Origin: Candidatus Desulfovibrio intestinavium
Lineage (GTDB): Bacteria > Desulfobacterota > Desulfovibrionia > Desulfovibrionales > Desulfovibrionaceae
Direction of reading: 5' to 3'
Assembly: GCA_019118345.1 (NCBI GenBank)
Contig: DWZD01000007.1
Coordinates: forward strand, 17,091-81,090
Length of the DNA stretch: 64,000 bases
Below are positions 8,649 through 18,114 of this stretch, piece by piece. A program made the translations under genes and the position numbers. The notes below the pieces were generated by a model. It ran no database searches. It had not been told where the DNA came from and worked only from the letters and a program-made list of their open reading frames with translations. Each line of letters starts with the position of its first letter. Position 1 is the stretch's first letter.

Positions 8649-9323
8649 ATGGCCCGTATGCGATCCGTCAAGACGCGCCTGCGTCAGCTGCTTGAAGCCG
8701 AGGACTGGCGCAGCCACCTGCCCGCCATTGCCGCCGAGGGCCTTGCCGCCGTGGGGCCGTTGCTGTCCTTCCTGCTGCTGGAACCGCGCACCCGGCACCG
8801 GGCCGCCGTGGCGCTGGGCGCGGTGGCCGCCGCGCTGGAAAGGACGCAGCCCGAGGCGGTGCGCAACCTCATGCGCCGCTTCATGTGGCACATGAATGAG
8901 GAATCGGGCAATATCGGCTGGGGCATTCCCGAAGCCTTCGCCGAAGCCTGCTGCGCCTCGGGGCTGGCGGCGCGGGAGTTTCACCGCGTACTCATCTCCT
9001 ATGTCATCGAGCTGGAAAAGGATGACAATTTCTGCGATCATGACGTGTTGCGGCGCTCCTGCTTCTGGGGCATCGGCAGACTGGCGCAGGTACGGCCCGA
9101 GCTGGCCGAATGGGCGCGGCCCTGGCTGCGCCGGGGGCTGGACGATCCCGACCTCATCTGTCGCGGCATGGCGGCTTGGGCCTTGCGGCAGCTGCCCGCC
9201 GACATGATGGACGCGCCCCTGCTGCGCCGTCTGGCCGACGACGGGCCGGATGCGGCCTGCGAGATTTTTGACGGCAATGACATGCGCGCCACCAGCGTGC
9301 GCCGTCTGGCGGCGGGGGACTGA
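8649..9323 (+). CDS. HEAT-repeat-like protein, DVU0298 family
   Basis: 224 residues, all-helical in appearance, with repeated Ala/Leu/Arg-rich helices typical of HEAT-like solenoids. It resembles a family named after a Desulfovibrio vulgaris protein (DVU0298). No catalytic motif and no signal peptide were seen. It starts 12 bases after lysO behind a consensus AAGGAGG, so it is probably the last gene of that operon. It may be a scaffold or regulatory partner; the function is unknown. Confidence 0.7.
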   Translation: MARMRSVKTRLRQLLEAEDWRSHLPAIAAEGLAAVGPLLSFLLLEPRTRHRAAVALGAVAAALERTQPEAVRNLMRRFMWHMNEESGNIGWGIPEAFAEACCASGLAAREFHRVLISYVIELEKDDNFCDHDVLRRSCFWGIGRLAQVRPELAEWARPWLRRGLDDPDLICRGMAAWALRQLPADMMDAPLLRRLADDGPDAACEIFDGNDMRATSVRRLAAGD

Positions 9324-9341
9324 ACGCGCGGCAAGGGGCGG

Positions 9342-9370
9342 TTGACAGGAAGGCCTCGATCCGCTAGTGT
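9342..9370 (+). promoter_or_regulatory. Sigma-70 promoter of the RTX protein leader
   Basis: TTGACA, 17 bases, then TAGTGT. The predicted start of transcription, near 9377, coincides with the foot of the first leader hairpin. This leaves a 5' region of roughly 355 bases before the RTX gene. Confidence 0.65.
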
Positions 9371-9377
9371 CGCTCTA

Positions 9378-9486
9378 CACGCTTTCATTGATGAGAGAGC
9401 GTGCAGAGTTCCTGCCAGGATGAGGAACTTGCGTGGTTGTGACCCTTTGTTGTTGCACGCAATCCAGTCCGTGAGCAGGTTTTTTC
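9378..9486 (+). ncRNA. Structured leader or small RNA upstream of the RTX gene
   Basis: Three nearly abutting hairpins follow the promoter. P1 is CACGCT (9378-9383) with AGCGTG (9398-9403). P2 is GTTCCT (9408-9413) with AGGAAC (9423-9428). P3 is TTGCGTG (9429-9435) with CACGCAA (9456-9462). A T6 run follows at 9480-9485. An alternative pairing, GCGTGCA (9399-9405) with TGCACGC (9454-9460), excludes P1 and P3. This is riboswitch- or attenuator-like; it could equally be a free small RNA of about 110 nt. No known class was recognised. The remaining 9487-9734 shows one more 7-bp hairpin (CATGCCG at 9526 with CGGCATG at 9540) and no gene. Confidence 0.45.
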
Positions 9487-9734
9487 ATGCCTCTTTGCAG
9501 CAGCTGTTTCCAGACGTTCCACGGTCATGCCGTTTTCCGCGGCATGGCGCGTTCCGCAAGGCTCCGTTCCGGCAATGTCCGGCGCGGAGTCTTTTGCCTT
9601 CTGTGAAGCGGCGGCCTGCCGGCGGCTTCGGGCGCAAGGCCGCTCCGCCGCATCGGCCATGCTGACCCCCTGACGCATTCCGGGCTGCGAACCTGCCACC
9701 TTGTTCAGGCATCCTTTTTCATGGAGAAGTTGCT

Positions 9735-12700
9735 ATGGCCGATATCCGCCTTGCCAAACCTGCTGCCGGTAGCGCGCAAATTGTCCCCAGCGCGCCGGAC
9801 GGCCGTTTCGTCTTTGATTTTCCCGCTGATGCGGCAACCCTTACCCGTAGCGGCGACAATCTTGTCCTGACCTTTGAGGATGGTTCCTCCATTCAGATTC
9901 AGGGCTTCTACGCCACCTACTCCAAGGAGGAAATGCCTTCCTTCCAGGTGGACGGCGTGGAAATTTCCGGCGCGGACTTCTTTGCGGCCCTGGGCGAGGA
10001 TTTGATGCCCGCCGCCGGGCCAGCCGCCGGCAATGCCGCCCGTAACGGCCGCTATAACGATTACGGCGGGGGCAATCTGCTGGAAGGCATTGACCATCTG
10101 GACGGGTTGGATATCGGTTTTGACGGTGAACCGCAGACCGTGGACGCCAAGCTGTTTGCTCTTGGCGGCACGTTGCCCGGGGCCAGTGACGGCGGCATCA
10201 CGTCGTCCGATGCCTCAGGCCCGGCTCCCGACTCGGACGGCGACGATGACACGCCGACGCCGCCCGACCCGGACGGTGACGATGATACGCCGACGCCGCC
10301 CGACCCGGACGGCGACGATGATACGCCGACGCCGCCCGATCCGGACGGCGATGACGACACGCCGACGCCGCCCGACCCGGACGGTGACGATGACACGCCG
10401 ACGCCGCCCGATCCGGACGGCGACGATGATACGCCGACGCCGCCCGATCCGGACGGCGATGACGACACGCCGACGCCGCCCGACCCGGACGGCGATGACG
10501 ACACGCCGACGCCGCCCGACCCGGACGGCGACGATGACACGCCGACGCCGCCCGACCCGGACGACAGCGGCTCCATCTACAAGGCGTCGGTCACCAGTTC
10601 CGATAATGACACGCTGCAGACGAACACGCCGTCGCACAGCGTGGCCGTGTCCGGCATGTCCGATATTGCGGCAATTACCGAAGGGGCAAAGGTCTATCAG
10701 GGCGATACGCTTATCGGCGAGTTCACCCTGTCCGGCGGCAAGCTTTTCTTCACCCAGTCCGGCGCGTATGCGCATGAGGCGGGCAGCGACAGCGCCGTAC
10801 TGAGCCATGAGCTTGCCATCACGGACAGCTATGGCAACGCCCACACCGTTGCCGTGGAGCTTACCATTGAGGACAGCCTCCCCTACGCCAAGAACGATAC
10901 CATCGAGCTGAAAGACCATGCCGCGGATGGCGCGGACGCCGCCGGCAACGTGCTGGCCAACGATACGAGGAGTGCCGACGGGGAGACGCTTGTCACAAGT
11001 GTGCGGAACGCCGAGGGCACAAGCGTCTCTGTCGATGGCGGCGAAGGCTTCACGACAATCAAGGGCACGCTCGGCACCCTGCTCATCAAGGCCGACGGCT
11101 CCTACGAATACACGCTTGATGACGGCATCAGCATTCCTGATAACTCCATCGTGCGGGAAGAGTTCTCCTATACCATCGCGGATGGCGACGGCGACACCTC
11201 CACGGCGGCCGCGCTGACCATCCTGGTGGGCAAGGGCACCGTGCGGGTGAAGGAATCGGGCATCGGCGTCAATGAAAACGGCGAGGAAATCGACATCGCC
11301 GGTACGCCGGTGGCCAGCGGTTCGGTGAAGGGCGAAGTGACGGATGTTTCGCTCGGCGACACGCAGTACACGGATGCGAACCTTCCCGATCAGTACAAGC
11401 TGAAGGTCGAAAGTACGGAGTCCGACGACAGCAGCATCACCTTCCACACGAACTACGGCGATTTTGTCGTGGACAAGGCCAGTGGCGAGTATTCCTTCCA
11501 TCTGGATGACAATGCCGCCAATCCGCTGCCCAACGGCTTCGAGATCACGCAGGGCTTCAACTTCACCACAACGGTGGAGGGCGTGAGCACCGTGCAGGAA
11601 GTGGTCGTGGTCATCGAGGGAACCAACGATGCCGGCCAGCTCAGCGAAGCCGGCAACAGCACCCATTCGCTCGGCAAGCTGTGGATGGATGCCAAGGCCG
11701 AAGGCGCCGACAGCGTCGAACGGGTCTATGACGCGATGGATCATCCCAATATCGGCTCGCAGGCGCACGATCTGAACCAGTCCGCCAACGGCACGGCTCG
11801 TCCCACGGCCTGGCTGCCCTTTACGCTGGAGGATCCGGACTTCGGCGACAGCCTGACCTTCCAGGCGGTGTTCAACGGGGCCAGCAACAACCCCAATACC
11901 ACGGCAAGCATGCAGGGGGACACCTTTGTTTCCTATCAGGAAATATTGGCCGGCATGGAGTCGGATCCGCTCAGTGTGGCACTTTCCGTGGAATGGGCAA
12001 AATTCCAGCAGAACTTCAGCTCCGATCAGGTGGACAATATGCTGTTCTTCCGCAACGAATACGGCATATTCGTCATCACCAACGAGGCGGTTGAGGTGAC
12101 GGCCAACAATCAGGAGGGCGCCCAGTACTGGCTGACCTTCCTGGTGGATTCCGATGCCGATGTCGTCCGCCAGATGGCGGAAGGGACGGGCACGAGCGCC
12201 AGCAAATACGGCAAGCTCCTGCAGTTCTCCTTCCAGGTCACGGACGCCACGGGCAATACCGTCAAGACGGAGGCCGGCACCGGGGACTATGTTGCGACAA
12301 ATCAGGTTCTTGTACATGTGTACGGTTCCAACGACACCCCCGAGGTGGCCCTGTCGGGCGGCGCGCTGCAGGTGCATGACGACGACATCAGCAATGCCAA
12401 CCGGAACGGCGCCAAGGGCGGCGATACGGAATACCATACCATATCCGTCGTCCACGACGGGGAAACCTATACCGGGCGTCTGACCGGCGACGGCGGCAGG
12501 CTCGTCCTGTTCAGCGACGGTTTTGGCGCCATAACCTGCGCCGTTGCCGCCGCCATGACGGACGGCACCAACTTCACCCTGAGCGATTTCCAGCTCGGCG
12601 ACGGCAGTGCCCTGAGTGGCGATCTGGCGATTACCGTGACGGACAAGCACGGCAATTCCGCCCTCTATCAGGCCAGCGCCGAAGACGGCAAATTGGTGGA

Positions 12701-13622
12701 GGTCGCCGAAGGCTTCACGCAGTCGGGTACGGCAGAGTCGGAAAACCTCTACGGCGGCAGCGGCGACGACACCCTCCACGGCGAGGGCGGCAACGATGCC
12801 CTGTGGGGCGGTGAGGGCAACGATCAGCTCTTCGGCGGCGACGGCAATGACCGGCTGTATGGCGAGGCCGGCAATGACACGCTGGACGGCGGCGACGGCA
12901 AGGATATCCTTGTCGGCGGCGAAGGACATGACACGCTGTATGGCGGCGACGGCGACGACGTGCTTGTCGGCGACGGCCAGGGCGAGCTGCAGTCCCTCAT
13001 CGAGGGCACGGTCAATACCGAAACCGCGCACGACTTCCTGTCCCTCAAGTCCCCCGAGGAGCTGGACAACTACATCGCCCAGTTTGAAAAGCCGGATGAC
13101 GGCGATGATCAGCTTTTCGGCGGAACCGGTGACGACCTGCTGTTCGGCATGGGCGGCAACGACTACCTTGACGGCGGCGAAGGCGCGGATGCCATTTTCG
13201 GCGGCTCCGGGCATGACATCATCGTCTATGACCACAATGACTACATGGTCAACGGCGGCAGCGGCATCGACTTCATCGTTTCCGACGACGCCACGCTGAA
13301 GCTGGATGCGCTGCTCGCGGGCACGGGCGAAAACGGCCCCATCGTGGACAATGTCGAAGTGCTCATCACCGGCGCAGATGCCCTGAGCCTGACCAGTGTG
13401 GAACAGCTGGCCAAGGATTACGGCATCAGCATCAACGACAGCACCGGCAGCATCGAGCTGAACGAGTCGCTGTGGAGCCAGGGCGAGAACGGCAGTTACG
13501 ACTTCCACGGCAATGGTGACTTGCACATGCAGGTTTCCGGCGACGTTGACGTCAATCTGGTGAGCGCCGATCCGGCAAGCGAAGCCGCGCAAAAGGCGGC
13601 AGTGGAAGCCAGCAACGGCTAA
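9735..13622 (+). CDS. Large RTX/VCBS-like surface or secreted protein with Asp-rich tandem repeats
   Basis: 1295 residues, strongly acidic. The N-terminal 130 residues resemble the retention or anchor module found at the start of large type I-secreted adhesins. There follows a nine-copy DPDGDDDTPTPP tract (about residues 166-273), then several cadherin- or VCBS-like beta-sandwich repeats (for example ANDTRSADG, GTNDAG, GSNDTP), then Ca2+-binding RTX nonapeptides (GGSGDDTLHGEGGND and relatives) near residues 1005-1080 and 1115-1170. No Sec signal peptide is visible, which fits type I secretion. No ABC exporter or LapG/LapD-type genes lie in the window. It probably acts in adhesion or biofilm. 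Start ATG follows GGAGAA. Confidence 0.8.
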   Translation: MADIRLAKPAAGSAQIVPSAPDGRFVFDFPADAATLTRSGDNLVLTFEDGSSIQIQGFYATYSKEEMPSFQVDGVEISGADFFAALGEDLMPAAGPAAGNAARNGRYNDYGGGNLLEGIDHLDGLDIGFDGEPQTVDAKLFALGGTLPGASDGGITSSDASGPAPDSDGDDDTPTPPDPDGDDDTPTPPDPDGDDDTPTPPDPDGDDDTPTPPDPDGDDDTPTPPDPDGDDDTPTPPDPDGDDDTPTPPDPDGDDDTPTPPDPDGDDDTPTPPDPDDSGSIYKASVTSSDNDTLQTNTPSHSVAVSGMSDIAAITEGAKVYQGDTLIGEFTLSGGKLFFTQSGAYAHEAGSDSAVLSHELAITDSYGNAHTVAVELTIEDSLPYAKNDTIELKDHAADGADAAGNVLANDTRSADGETLVTSVRNAEGTSVSVDGGEGFTTIKGTLGTLLIKADGSYEYTLDDGISIPDNSIVREEFSYTIADGDGDTSTAAALTILVGKGTVRVKESGIGVNENGEEIDIAGTPVASGSVKGEVTDVSLGDTQYTDANLPDQYKLKVESTESDDSSITFHTNYGDFVVDKASGEYSFHLDDNAANPLPNGFEITQGFNFTTTVEGVSTVQEVVVVIEGTNDAGQLSEAGNSTHSLGKLWMDAKAEGADSVERVYDAMDHPNIGSQAHDLNQSANGTARPTAWLPFTLEDPDFGDSLTFQAVFNGASNNPNTTASMQGDTFVSYQEILAGMESDPLSVALSVEWAKFQQNFSSDQVDNMLFFRNEYGIFVITNEAVEVTANNQEGAQYWLTFLVDSDADVVRQMAEGTGTSASKYGKLLQFSFQVTDATGNTVKTEAGTGDYVATNQVLVHVYGSNDTPEVALSGGALQVHDDDISNANRNGAKGGDTEYHTISVVHDGETYTGRLTGDGGRLVLFSDGFGAITCAVAAAMTDGTNFTLSDFQLGDGSALSGDLAITVTDKHGNSALYQASAEDGKLVEVAEGFTQSGTAESENLYGGSGDDTLHGEGGNDALWGGEGNDQLFGGDGNDRLYGEAGNDTLDGGDGKDILVGGEGHDTLYGGDGDDVLVGDGQGELQSLIEGTVNTETAHDFLSLKSPEELDNYIAQFEKPDDGDDQLFGGTGDDLLFGMGGNDYLDGGEGADAIFGGSGHDIIVYDHNDYMVNGGSGIDFIVSDDATLKLDALLAGTGENGPIVDNVEVLITGADALSLTSVEQLAKDYGISINDSTGSIELNESLWSQGENGSYDFHGNGDLHMQVSGDVDVNLVSADPASEAAQKAAVEASNG
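10230..10553 (+). repeat. Nine tandem 36-bp repeats inside the RTX gene
   Basis: Nine in-frame copies of a 36-bp unit encode [DS/DP]DGDDDTPTPP. Copies differ only at silent third positions (GAT/GAC, GAC/GAT, CCC/CCG), apart from one Ser for Pro in the first unit. Such a tract can change copy number by slippage or recombination and so vary the length of an acidic, proline-rich stalk. Confidence 0.95.
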
Positions 13623-13631
13623 ACGCAACAT

Positions 13632-13671
13632 GCGGAGCGGCCCCCTCGCGGGACCGCTCCGCTTTTTTTTT
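13632..13671 (+). terminator. Intrinsic terminator of the RTX gene
   Basis: GCGGAGCGG and CCGCTCCGC form a perfect 9-bp stem, directly followed by nine Ts. Confidence 0.9.
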
Positions 13672-13686
13672 GCCGGAGCCTCTTGA

Positions 13687-14865
13687 ATGCGCATTCTCTT
13701 TGTCAACCATGTCTTTCCCGGCATCTTCGGGCCGCTGGCCGCCGCCCTGGCGGCAGAACCCGGCAATGAAGTGCTGTTTGCCTCCATTTACAGCAAACGC
13801 GATTTTACCCTGCCGGGCGTGCGCCACATGGTGCTGCCCCCGGTCAGAGGCGACCGCGGCAGCCGTTCGGGGAAAAACGCCCATACCGATGCGGGCATGG
13901 CGCTGAACGTGGCCCTGAACGTGGGAAGGCAGAGCCTGCGTGCCTTTTTGCGCCTGCGTGAGAGCGGCTTTGTGCCGGACATGGTTCTGGCCTTTTCGGG
14001 GGAGGCTGCCGCCCTGTACTGGGAGGAGGCCTTCCCTGAGGCCTTCCGGGTCAGCTGGAATGACGGCGAATCGGCCCTGCCGGGCCATGCGGCCCGGGGC
14101 AGCGGCCTTACCCGCCACCTCCTGCAATGCCGGCAGGCCCTGGGCAGCGATCTTGCCGTCAGTCTGACGGCCGGCCTGCGCAGCCTGTTCGACCTTCGCC
14201 TGAAGGGCGGGGCCGATCTGCCCTTTGCCGTGGATACGAGTCTGTTCTCTCCCGGTGCGGTTTCGGCACGGGAACTCCCCGGCCCGGAACGGACGCCGGA
14301 CGAAGTGGTCATTTACGGCGTCGGCGGGCACAGTCTGGCTGACGACGCCCTGCCCGGCAGAATGGCCGCGCTGCTGGATGCCCGCCCGCACTGCCATCTC
14401 TTTTTGCTGTGCGGCAGCCCGGCGCTGGCCGAGGCCTGGGCCGAGATCCGCGCCGATATGCCGCAGCGGGAACGCCTGCACCTGCCGGGGGGGCTGTCCC
14501 TGGCGGCGTACAGGACGCTGCTGCGCGCCGCCCGCCTGCTCGTCATTCCCCATGCGGGAGACATTTCCCCCGCGCTCATGCTGGAAACCATGAGCTGCGG
14601 CACGCCCGTACTCCTGCCCGGCGATCTGCCTGCCTCCTCCCTGCTGCAGGCGGGGCGGGACATCCTGCTGGCCGAGGGGCCGTGCCCCGAGCCGGCCCTG
14701 CTGGCCAATGCGCCGCTGCTGGAGGCTGCGGGCAGACATGCCCGGCAGGCCGTGCTGAATTCCTTTGATCGTTCCGTGGTCATCGGGCGGCAGGTGCGCT
14801 TCCTGCAAGAAGCCTGGGCGGCCTGGCGGGATGGGGCCGCCTGCGTCGGCGGGCACGAGGCCTGA
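13687..14865 (+). CDS. Glycosyltransferase family 1/4-like protein
   Basis: 392 residues with a two-domain GT-B layout. The N-terminus MRILFVNHVFPGIFGPLA is the usual acceptor-domain start. The C-terminal donor-binding half has AARLLVIPHAGDISPALMLE and MSCGTPVLL, equivalent to the E-x7-E region of retaining GT4 enzymes. It lies 65 bases after the RTX gene but behind that gene's terminator. It may act on a surface glycan or on the adhesin itself; this is inferred from position only. A bidirectional terminator follows. Confidence 0.75.
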   Translation: MRILFVNHVFPGIFGPLAAALAAEPGNEVLFASIYSKRDFTLPGVRHMVLPPVRGDRGSRSGKNAHTDAGMALNVALNVGRQSLRAFLRLRESGFVPDMVLAFSGEAAALYWEEAFPEAFRVSWNDGESALPGHAARGSGLTRHLLQCRQALGSDLAVSLTAGLRSLFDLRLKGGADLPFAVDTSLFSPGAVSARELPGPERTPDEVVIYGVGGHSLADDALPGRMAALLDARPHCHLFLLCGSPALAEAWAEIRADMPQRERLHLPGGLSLAAYRTLLRAARLLVIPHAGDISPALMLETMSCGTPVLLPGDLPASSLLQAGRDILLAEGPCPEPALLANAPLLEAAGRHARQAVLNSFDRSVVIGRQVRFLQEAWAAWRDGAACVGGHEA

Positions 14866-14866
14866 C

Positions 14867-14898
14867 AAAAAGGGGGGACGCCGTAGCGTCCCCCTTTC
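14867..14898. terminator. Bidirectional terminator between glycosyltransferase and chemoreceptor genes
   Basis: A 9-bp stem GGGGGACGC with GCGTCCCCC around CGTA. A5 lies before it and TTTC after it, so it can serve the converging genes on both strands. Confidence 0.75.
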
Positions 14899-14963
14899 GT
14901 TCGCAGGCGGCTGCCGTATCCGGCGGCCATATGTCCGTACAGGCGTCTTTCGGGCCTCGGGGC

Positions 14964-17054
14964 CTAGCCCTGTTTCATCTTCTCAATGAGGGCGTTGAGC
15001 TTTTGCGCTTCGGCGGCCATTTCATTGACGGCCTGGGCCGCCTGTTCCATGGCGGCGGCATTCTGCCCGGCAATTTCGTTGATCTCACTGATGGATCGGT
15101 TGATTTCCTCACTGGTGGCGGATTGCTCCTCGCTGGCGGCGGCAATGGCCCGCACCTGATCGGCGGCGTGCTCGGCCAGGCTGACAATCTCCTTGAGGGC
15201 TTCGCCCGAGCGACCGGCCAGCTCGGTAGCGGCATTGACGCCCTCCACGGAGATTTCCACCTGACGGATGGACTTTTCCGCACTTTTCTGAATGGCGTTG
15301 ATGGCGTTGGCCACCTCAGAGGTGGACGCCATGGTCTTTTCAGCCAGCTTGCGCACTTCATCCGCCACCACGGCAAAGCCCCTTCCCGCCTCGCCGGCGC
15401 GCGCGGCCTCAATGGCGGCATTGAGGGCCAGCAGATTGGTCTGGTCGGCAATATCAGAAATGACGCTCATGATCCGGGTGATCGCCGTGGCATTTTCCCC
15501 CAGTCGCGACATATCCTCCTTGAGGGTCAGGGACATATCGTGCAGGCTCTGGATGCTGCGCACCACCTCGCTGACAATCCCGGCTCCCTCTTCGGCCTTG
15601 CCGCGCATATTTTCCGACACTTCGGCGGCGTTGCCCGCATTGCGGGCCACCTCCAGCACGGTGGCATTCATCTGGCCCATGGCCGTGGCGGTTTCGGCGG
15701 CGCGTTCGGCCTGATGCTGCGCCCCCTGCGAGGATTGGGCGATCTGATCGGACAGCTGCCCGGCCGCGCCGTGAATGACGCCGGTGGATTCCTCCAGATG
15801 GTGGGCGGCTTCGGTCATGCCCTCGCGGCGGGCATTTTCCGCCGCACGGCGGGCTTCCTCGGCGTGGCGCATGGCCTCCTCAGCCCGGGCCGTATGCCGC
15901 TCAGCTTCCTCGGTCTTGCGCTTGGCTTCACCAAGCAGGCGGCCCAGCGCTTCAATCATGCTGGCAATGCTGTCGTGCAGCAGGGCAAGTTCCCCAAAGA
16001 AACGGCAGTTGTTGACGCGGGCTTCCAGATTGCCGCCCGCCACCTCCTGCGCGTTCCTGACCAGCGCATTGAGCGGGCGCACGATGGAGCGCACCATGAA
16101 AAGGGCCACCATCAGCACCAGCAGGGCAATGACGACGGCAATGATCGTCACATGGCGCATGGCCGTATTGCTGCGTGCGTTGATCTCGGCCGCGGACTCC
16201 AGGGCCACGATCTTCCAGCCGAAGTCGGTGGTCAGGACGTTGGCTTCATAGGCTTCGCCGCCGAGGCTGACATCCACCATGCCGCCGCTCGTGTTCATGA
16301 GCGTTTGCAGCGCCGGATCCTGCACATCCTTGCCGATGATCTTGCCCACCAGCTCCTCGTCATTGGGGTGACAGATAATGCGCCCGCTGTTTTCCAGCAG
16401 GAGAAAGAAGCCGGTCTCGCCAAAGCTCAGGGCCGCCACCCGCTGCGACAAATCCGCCAGGGAAATGTCGATGCCCACCACCCCGGCCAGTTCACCCCGC
16501 GCATTGAGCAGCTTGTGGGTCACGGCCACCACCATTTCGCCGGTCACGGAAAAGTAGGCCGGGGCCAGACCGGCAACGGCGGTGTCGGACGCCCGCTGGC
16601 GATACCAGTCCTTGGTGCTGAGATCGTGGTGCGGGGGGATCTTCATGTCGTCGCAGCTGCTGGCATAGCTGCCGTCGGCAAAGCCCACATAAATCTCGAG
16701 ATAATCATGATTGGCGCGACCGACCCGCAGCAGGGGTTCGGTCAGGGCCGTGGCCTCGGGGCCGAGTTCGGCCTGCAGGTAGCGGCTTTCCTGCGGGTTG
16801 TCCACAAAGCGCGGAAAGGCGTCCTGGGCATCGGCCAGCCCCGGCTGCTCGGCAATGATCTGGGCATTGTGGATGGCGCCGTTGACAAAGCTGCGGATGC
16901 TCTGCTCCATGAGCTGCAGCTGCTGATTGGACGAGGTGACGAAGTAGCCCCGGGCATCTTCGCGCATCTGCCAACCGGTATAGCCGATGACGCAAACCGC
17001 CACCACGGCGATGCTGCACAAAAAACCGAGGGTGATACGAAGTTTGATGGTCAT
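14964..17054 (-). CDS. Methyl-accepting chemotaxis protein with double-Cache sensor domain
   Basis: An inner-membrane chemoreceptor of about 696 residues. The first membrane helix is at residues 8-28. A periplasmic sensor of about 270 residues follows with dCache features ([31 protein letters not shown]). The second helix is near residue 300, with a HAMP segment ([17 protein letters not shown]) and a long coiled coil ending in the signalling hairpin ([20 protein letters not shown]). No CheR-docking pentapeptide is visible at the C-terminus. The ligand cannot be told; dCache domains often bind amino acids or organic acids. ATG 17054 is preferred over a TTG three codons upstream, though the GGAG spacing is short. 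Confidence 0.92.
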   Translation of the reverse strand: MTIKLRITLGFLCSIAVVAVCVIGYTGWQMREDARGYFVTSSNQQLQLMEQSIRSFVNGAIHNAQIIAEQPGLADAQDAFPRFVDNPQESRYLQAELGPEATALTEPLLRVGRANHDYLEIYVGFADGSYASSCDDMKIPPHHDLSTKDWYRQRASDTAVAGLAPAYFSVTGEMVVAVTHKLLNARGELAGVVGIDISLADLSQRVAALSFGETGFFLLLENSGRIICHPNDEELVGKIIGKDVQDPALQTLMNTSGGMVDVSLGGEAYEANVLTTDFGWKIVALESAAEINARSNTAMRHVTIIAVVIALLVLMVALFMVRSIVRPLNALVRNAQEVAGGNLEARVNNCRFFGELALLHDSIASMIEALGRLLGEAKRKTEEAERHTARAEEAMRHAEEARRAAENARREGMTEAAHHLEESTGVIHGAAGQLSDQIAQSSQGAQHQAERAAETATAMGQMNATVLEVARNAGNAAEVSENMRGKAEEGAGIVSEVVRSIQSLHDMSLTLKEDMSRLGENATAITRIMSVISDIADQTNLLALNAAIEAARAGEAGRGFAVVADEVRKLAEKTMASTSEVANAINAIQKSAEKSIRQVEISVEGVNAATELAGRSGEALKEIVSLAEHAADQVRAIAAASEEQSATSEEINRSISEINEIAGQNAAAMEQAAQAVNEMAAEAQKLNALIEKMKQG

Positions 17055-17361
17055 ATGCTCCAACTCGACAGGCTAGGGGAGAGGACTCGAAACCGGCAGG
17101 CCCACGGCGGCAGGCCGGGCGCCATAATTATCTATCGTCATGTTATGTCAGGAGATTAGGCCTGGAAGGCGGTTCCGGCGGTCTCGCGGGAAGGGACAGA
17201 GCCGCGCAAGCGCGCGTTTCGCCGAACCATGACGCACTCAGGGCGTCCGCCGGCGGGACGGGCATCGTCCTTTCCCCCGACCGCCTCCGGCAACCGCCAT
17301 TGGTTGCCGGTGATGACTTCAGGGGGCAATGGTTCAGCACAACATGCTGTTATTCTTGTGG

Positions 17362-17444
17362 TGCCCGGAGCCGGGCTTGAACCGGCACGGCCAAAGGCCG
17401 AGGGATTTTAAGTCCCTTGTGTCTACCAATTTCACCATCCGGGC
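17362..17444 (-). tRNA. tRNA-Leu (anticodon TAA)
   Basis: The minus strand folds as a class II tRNA. The acceptor is GCCCGGA/TCCGGGC with an A discriminator. The anticodon arm is GGGACTTAAAATCCC with TAA in the loop. There is a long variable arm (CGGCCTTTGGCCG) and a T arm GCCGGTTCAAGCCCGGC. CCA is not encoded. The 17055-17361 stretch between it and the chemoreceptor shows no gene. Confidence 0.95.
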
Positions 17445-17461
17445 AGAATGTAGCGGCAATG

Positions 17462-17959
17462 TCAGGCCTGCGCGTCCTCCGGCCCGGCTGGGGCCGGTTG
17501 CGGGGGGGCGGCAGCGGGCACGGCGTCATCCGCTTGTTCCGGGGGCGCGGGCAGGGGCCAGATCGGCGCGGACGCCACTGCATGGCGCGGCAGATGCGCC
17601 GGAGCGTCTTGCGGCAGGCGGCGTTCCTCCTCCTGCCAGCTGCCGGCGCTCAGCCAATAGGTATGCTGCACAAGGAGATCCTTTTGCAGGAAAAAGAGAT
17701 TGCCGCGCACGGCTTCCGGCAGAAGCCCGGCCAGCTCCTGGGCCAGCTTGCGAAAGATATAGAGCTTGTAGGCCTCAAAGACGCATTGCGTCAGCAGCAC
17801 ATCGCCCGTGGGCGTAAAATCCACATGGGCGGCCCCGGCCTGTTGCAGCAAATCGTCAAGGCGCGGGATGAGCAGGCCCTCCACCTCCTGCAGCTCCTCA
17901 TAGGTCAGGATGTCGCCGTAATTGAGCTGTCCGAACATTTCGCACTGATATTTGCTCAT
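17462..17959 (-). CDS. Conserved-looking hypothetical protein with Pro/Ala-rich tail
   Basis: 165 residues. The N-terminal 115 residues look like a folded helical domain (YGDILTYEELQEVEGLLIPRLDDLL, quoted here by its key start and end YGDI and RLDDLL); the last 50 are Pro/Ala-rich and probably disordered. There is no signal peptide, so it is likely cytoplasmic. GGAGGTTGT precedes the ATG at the usual distance. It lies directly upstream of the tRNA-Leu gene on the same strand. No family recognised. Confidence 0.6.
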   Translation of the reverse strand: MSKYQCEMFGQLNYGDILTYEELQEVEGLLIPRLDDLLQQAGAAHVDFTPTGDVLLTQCVFEAYKLYIFRKLAQELAGLLPEAVRGNLFFLQKDLLVQHTYWLSAGSWQEEERRLPQDAPAHLPRHAVASAPIWPLPAPPEQADDAVPAAAPPQPAPAGPEDAQA

Positions 17960-18114
17960 GACACAACCTCCTGATGGATATACGGGAAAAGGCGGCAGCT
18001 GGCAATGCCGTACCCCGCGAATGCCGCCGGGCCGCCTCGACAGGCAGGCCTTTTTTGCGGCATGATGAGCGGGCCGCGAGCGTCCTTGAGGCGCAGGCGG
18101 CGGGGAGGTGCGTG

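Noticed and set aside
10230..10553. CRISPR array
   Set aside because: The repeats are contiguous without spacers and encode an in-frame peptide repeat.
10215..13787. Long minus-strand frame opposite the RTX gene
   Set aside because: It arises from the regular third-position pattern of the RTX coding strand, and its repeats are the complement of the 36-bp tract.
14931..17159. Plus-strand open frame across the chemoreceptor gene
   Set aside because: Antisense of a clear chemoreceptor; Gly/His-rich with no family match.
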